Assembly (NCBI GenBank): GCA_958452935.1 | Contig: CAUDVX010000031.1 | Span: 1-21,074 of the forward strand | Direction: 5' to 3' | Source of the DNA: an uncultured Collinsella sp. | Lineage (GTDB): Bacteria > Actinomycetota > Coriobacteriia > Coriobacteriales > Coriobacteriaceae | DNA length: 21,074 nucleotides | Shown: positions 20,870-21,074 of the stretch, piece after piece | Position numbering within the stretch: position 1 is the stretch's first letter | Layout: each line of letters starts with the position of its first letter | Made by a program: the position numbers and the translations under genes | The notes under the pieces: generated by a model | Database searches by the model: none | What the model was told of the DNA's origin: nothing | Seen by the model: only the letters and a program-made list of their open reading frames with translations

Positions 20870-21074
20870 TTTGTCTCAATCTGTAACATGTGGCGGCTCA
20901 AAACGGGTCTATCTGTTACAGATTGAGACAAAAGGTTGGAGCTGAAGAAATGTCTCGATCTGTAACATCTAGAAGTGGAAATTGGGTCCATTTGTTACAG
21001 ATTGAGACAAACGGAGCTGTCCCTCGGAATGATCTCGATCTGTAACATCTAGACATCAAAAGCGGGTCTAGATG
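20870..21074. repeat. Tandem palindromic repeat array, family B (at least three ~80-bp units, runs off the window)
   Basis: Unit 1 pairs 20870-20888 with 20914-20932 (19 bp, perfect; arm TTTGTCTCAATCTGTAACA). Unit 2 pairs 20951-20967 with 20993-21009 (17 bp, one G-T). Unit 3 begins at 21033-21047 and is cut by the window end just as its right arm starts at 21073. The CTGTAACA block recurs every 79-80 bases. All three loops are exactly 25 bases long; their sequences differ except for an AAA block and GGGTCYA in the 3' half. In unit 3 the loop ends TCTAGA...TCTAGA can extend the stem by six pairs. There is no open frame of note and no T-tract. Confidence 0.9.

Noticed and set aside
20870..21074. 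CRISPR array
   Set aside because: The repeated parts are the two complementary arms of each unit, period ~80 with 25-base loops that keep conserved positions, and there are no cas genes; spacers in a CRISPR would be unrelated.

Overview
The window reads as chromosomal DNA of a high-GC anaerobic actinobacterium, most likely a Coriobacteriia member close to Collinsella. This taxonomic call is an inference from recalled similarity, gene content (two-subunit transketolase, YitT protein, PTS sugar uptake, rubredoxin) and GGAGG-type ribosome binding sites; it was not tested by search. Stop codons are unusual for such GC: of 21 genes whose end is visible, 11 end in TAG, 8 in TAA and only 2 in TGA.

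Layout. 1-1639: the 3' end of secA overlapping prfB (release factor 2). 1770-4642: a YitT-type membrane protein, then a split transketolase (N and C subunits one base apart). 4754-6022 (minus): a zinc-ribbon, single-pass membrane protein that converges on the transketolase genes across a strong bidirectional terminator. 6311-10696: ftsE-ftsX (cell division ABC system, FtsE with a long disordered N-terminal extension) and rnr (RNase R) with its own promoter. 10871-12166: a small serine recombinase and a VanZ-family membrane protein. 12364-16807: a MurNAc salvage cluster, murR-murQ-murP and, across a terminator, mupG. 16900-17866: an ArsC/Spx-like thioredoxin-fold protein, a palindromic repeat array, and a short minus-strand gene resembling the N-terminal part of a MarR-related family. 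18143-18310: tRNA-Gln(CTG) and tRNA-Glu(CTC). 18405-19782: a TPR protein overlapping smpB. 19992-20728: a flavin reductase-like protein and a 47-residue rubredoxin with its own promoter. The right end is a tandem array of ~80-bp palindromic units that runs off the window.

How the genes work together: MurP would import MurNAc or MurNAc-containing glycan as the 6-phosphate, MupG would cleave 6-phospho-muramyl disaccharide, MurQ would remove the lactyl ether to give GlcNAc-6-phosphate, and MurR would sense the sugar phosphate. RNase R and SmpB belong to trans-translation and RNA quality control but are separated here by 8.6 kb holding the recombinase, the salvage genes and the tRNAs. The flavin reductase and rubredoxin suggest electron transfer for oxygen or peroxide tolerance.

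The least explained content is a set of three intergenic palindrome families (A: 6113-6181 and 19793-19863; C: 17266-17437; B: 20870 to the end). In A and B, arms of about 15-24 bp enclose loops of fixed length but divergent sequence, and inner stem bases change in compensating fashion. I regard these as the best candidate for something undescribed.
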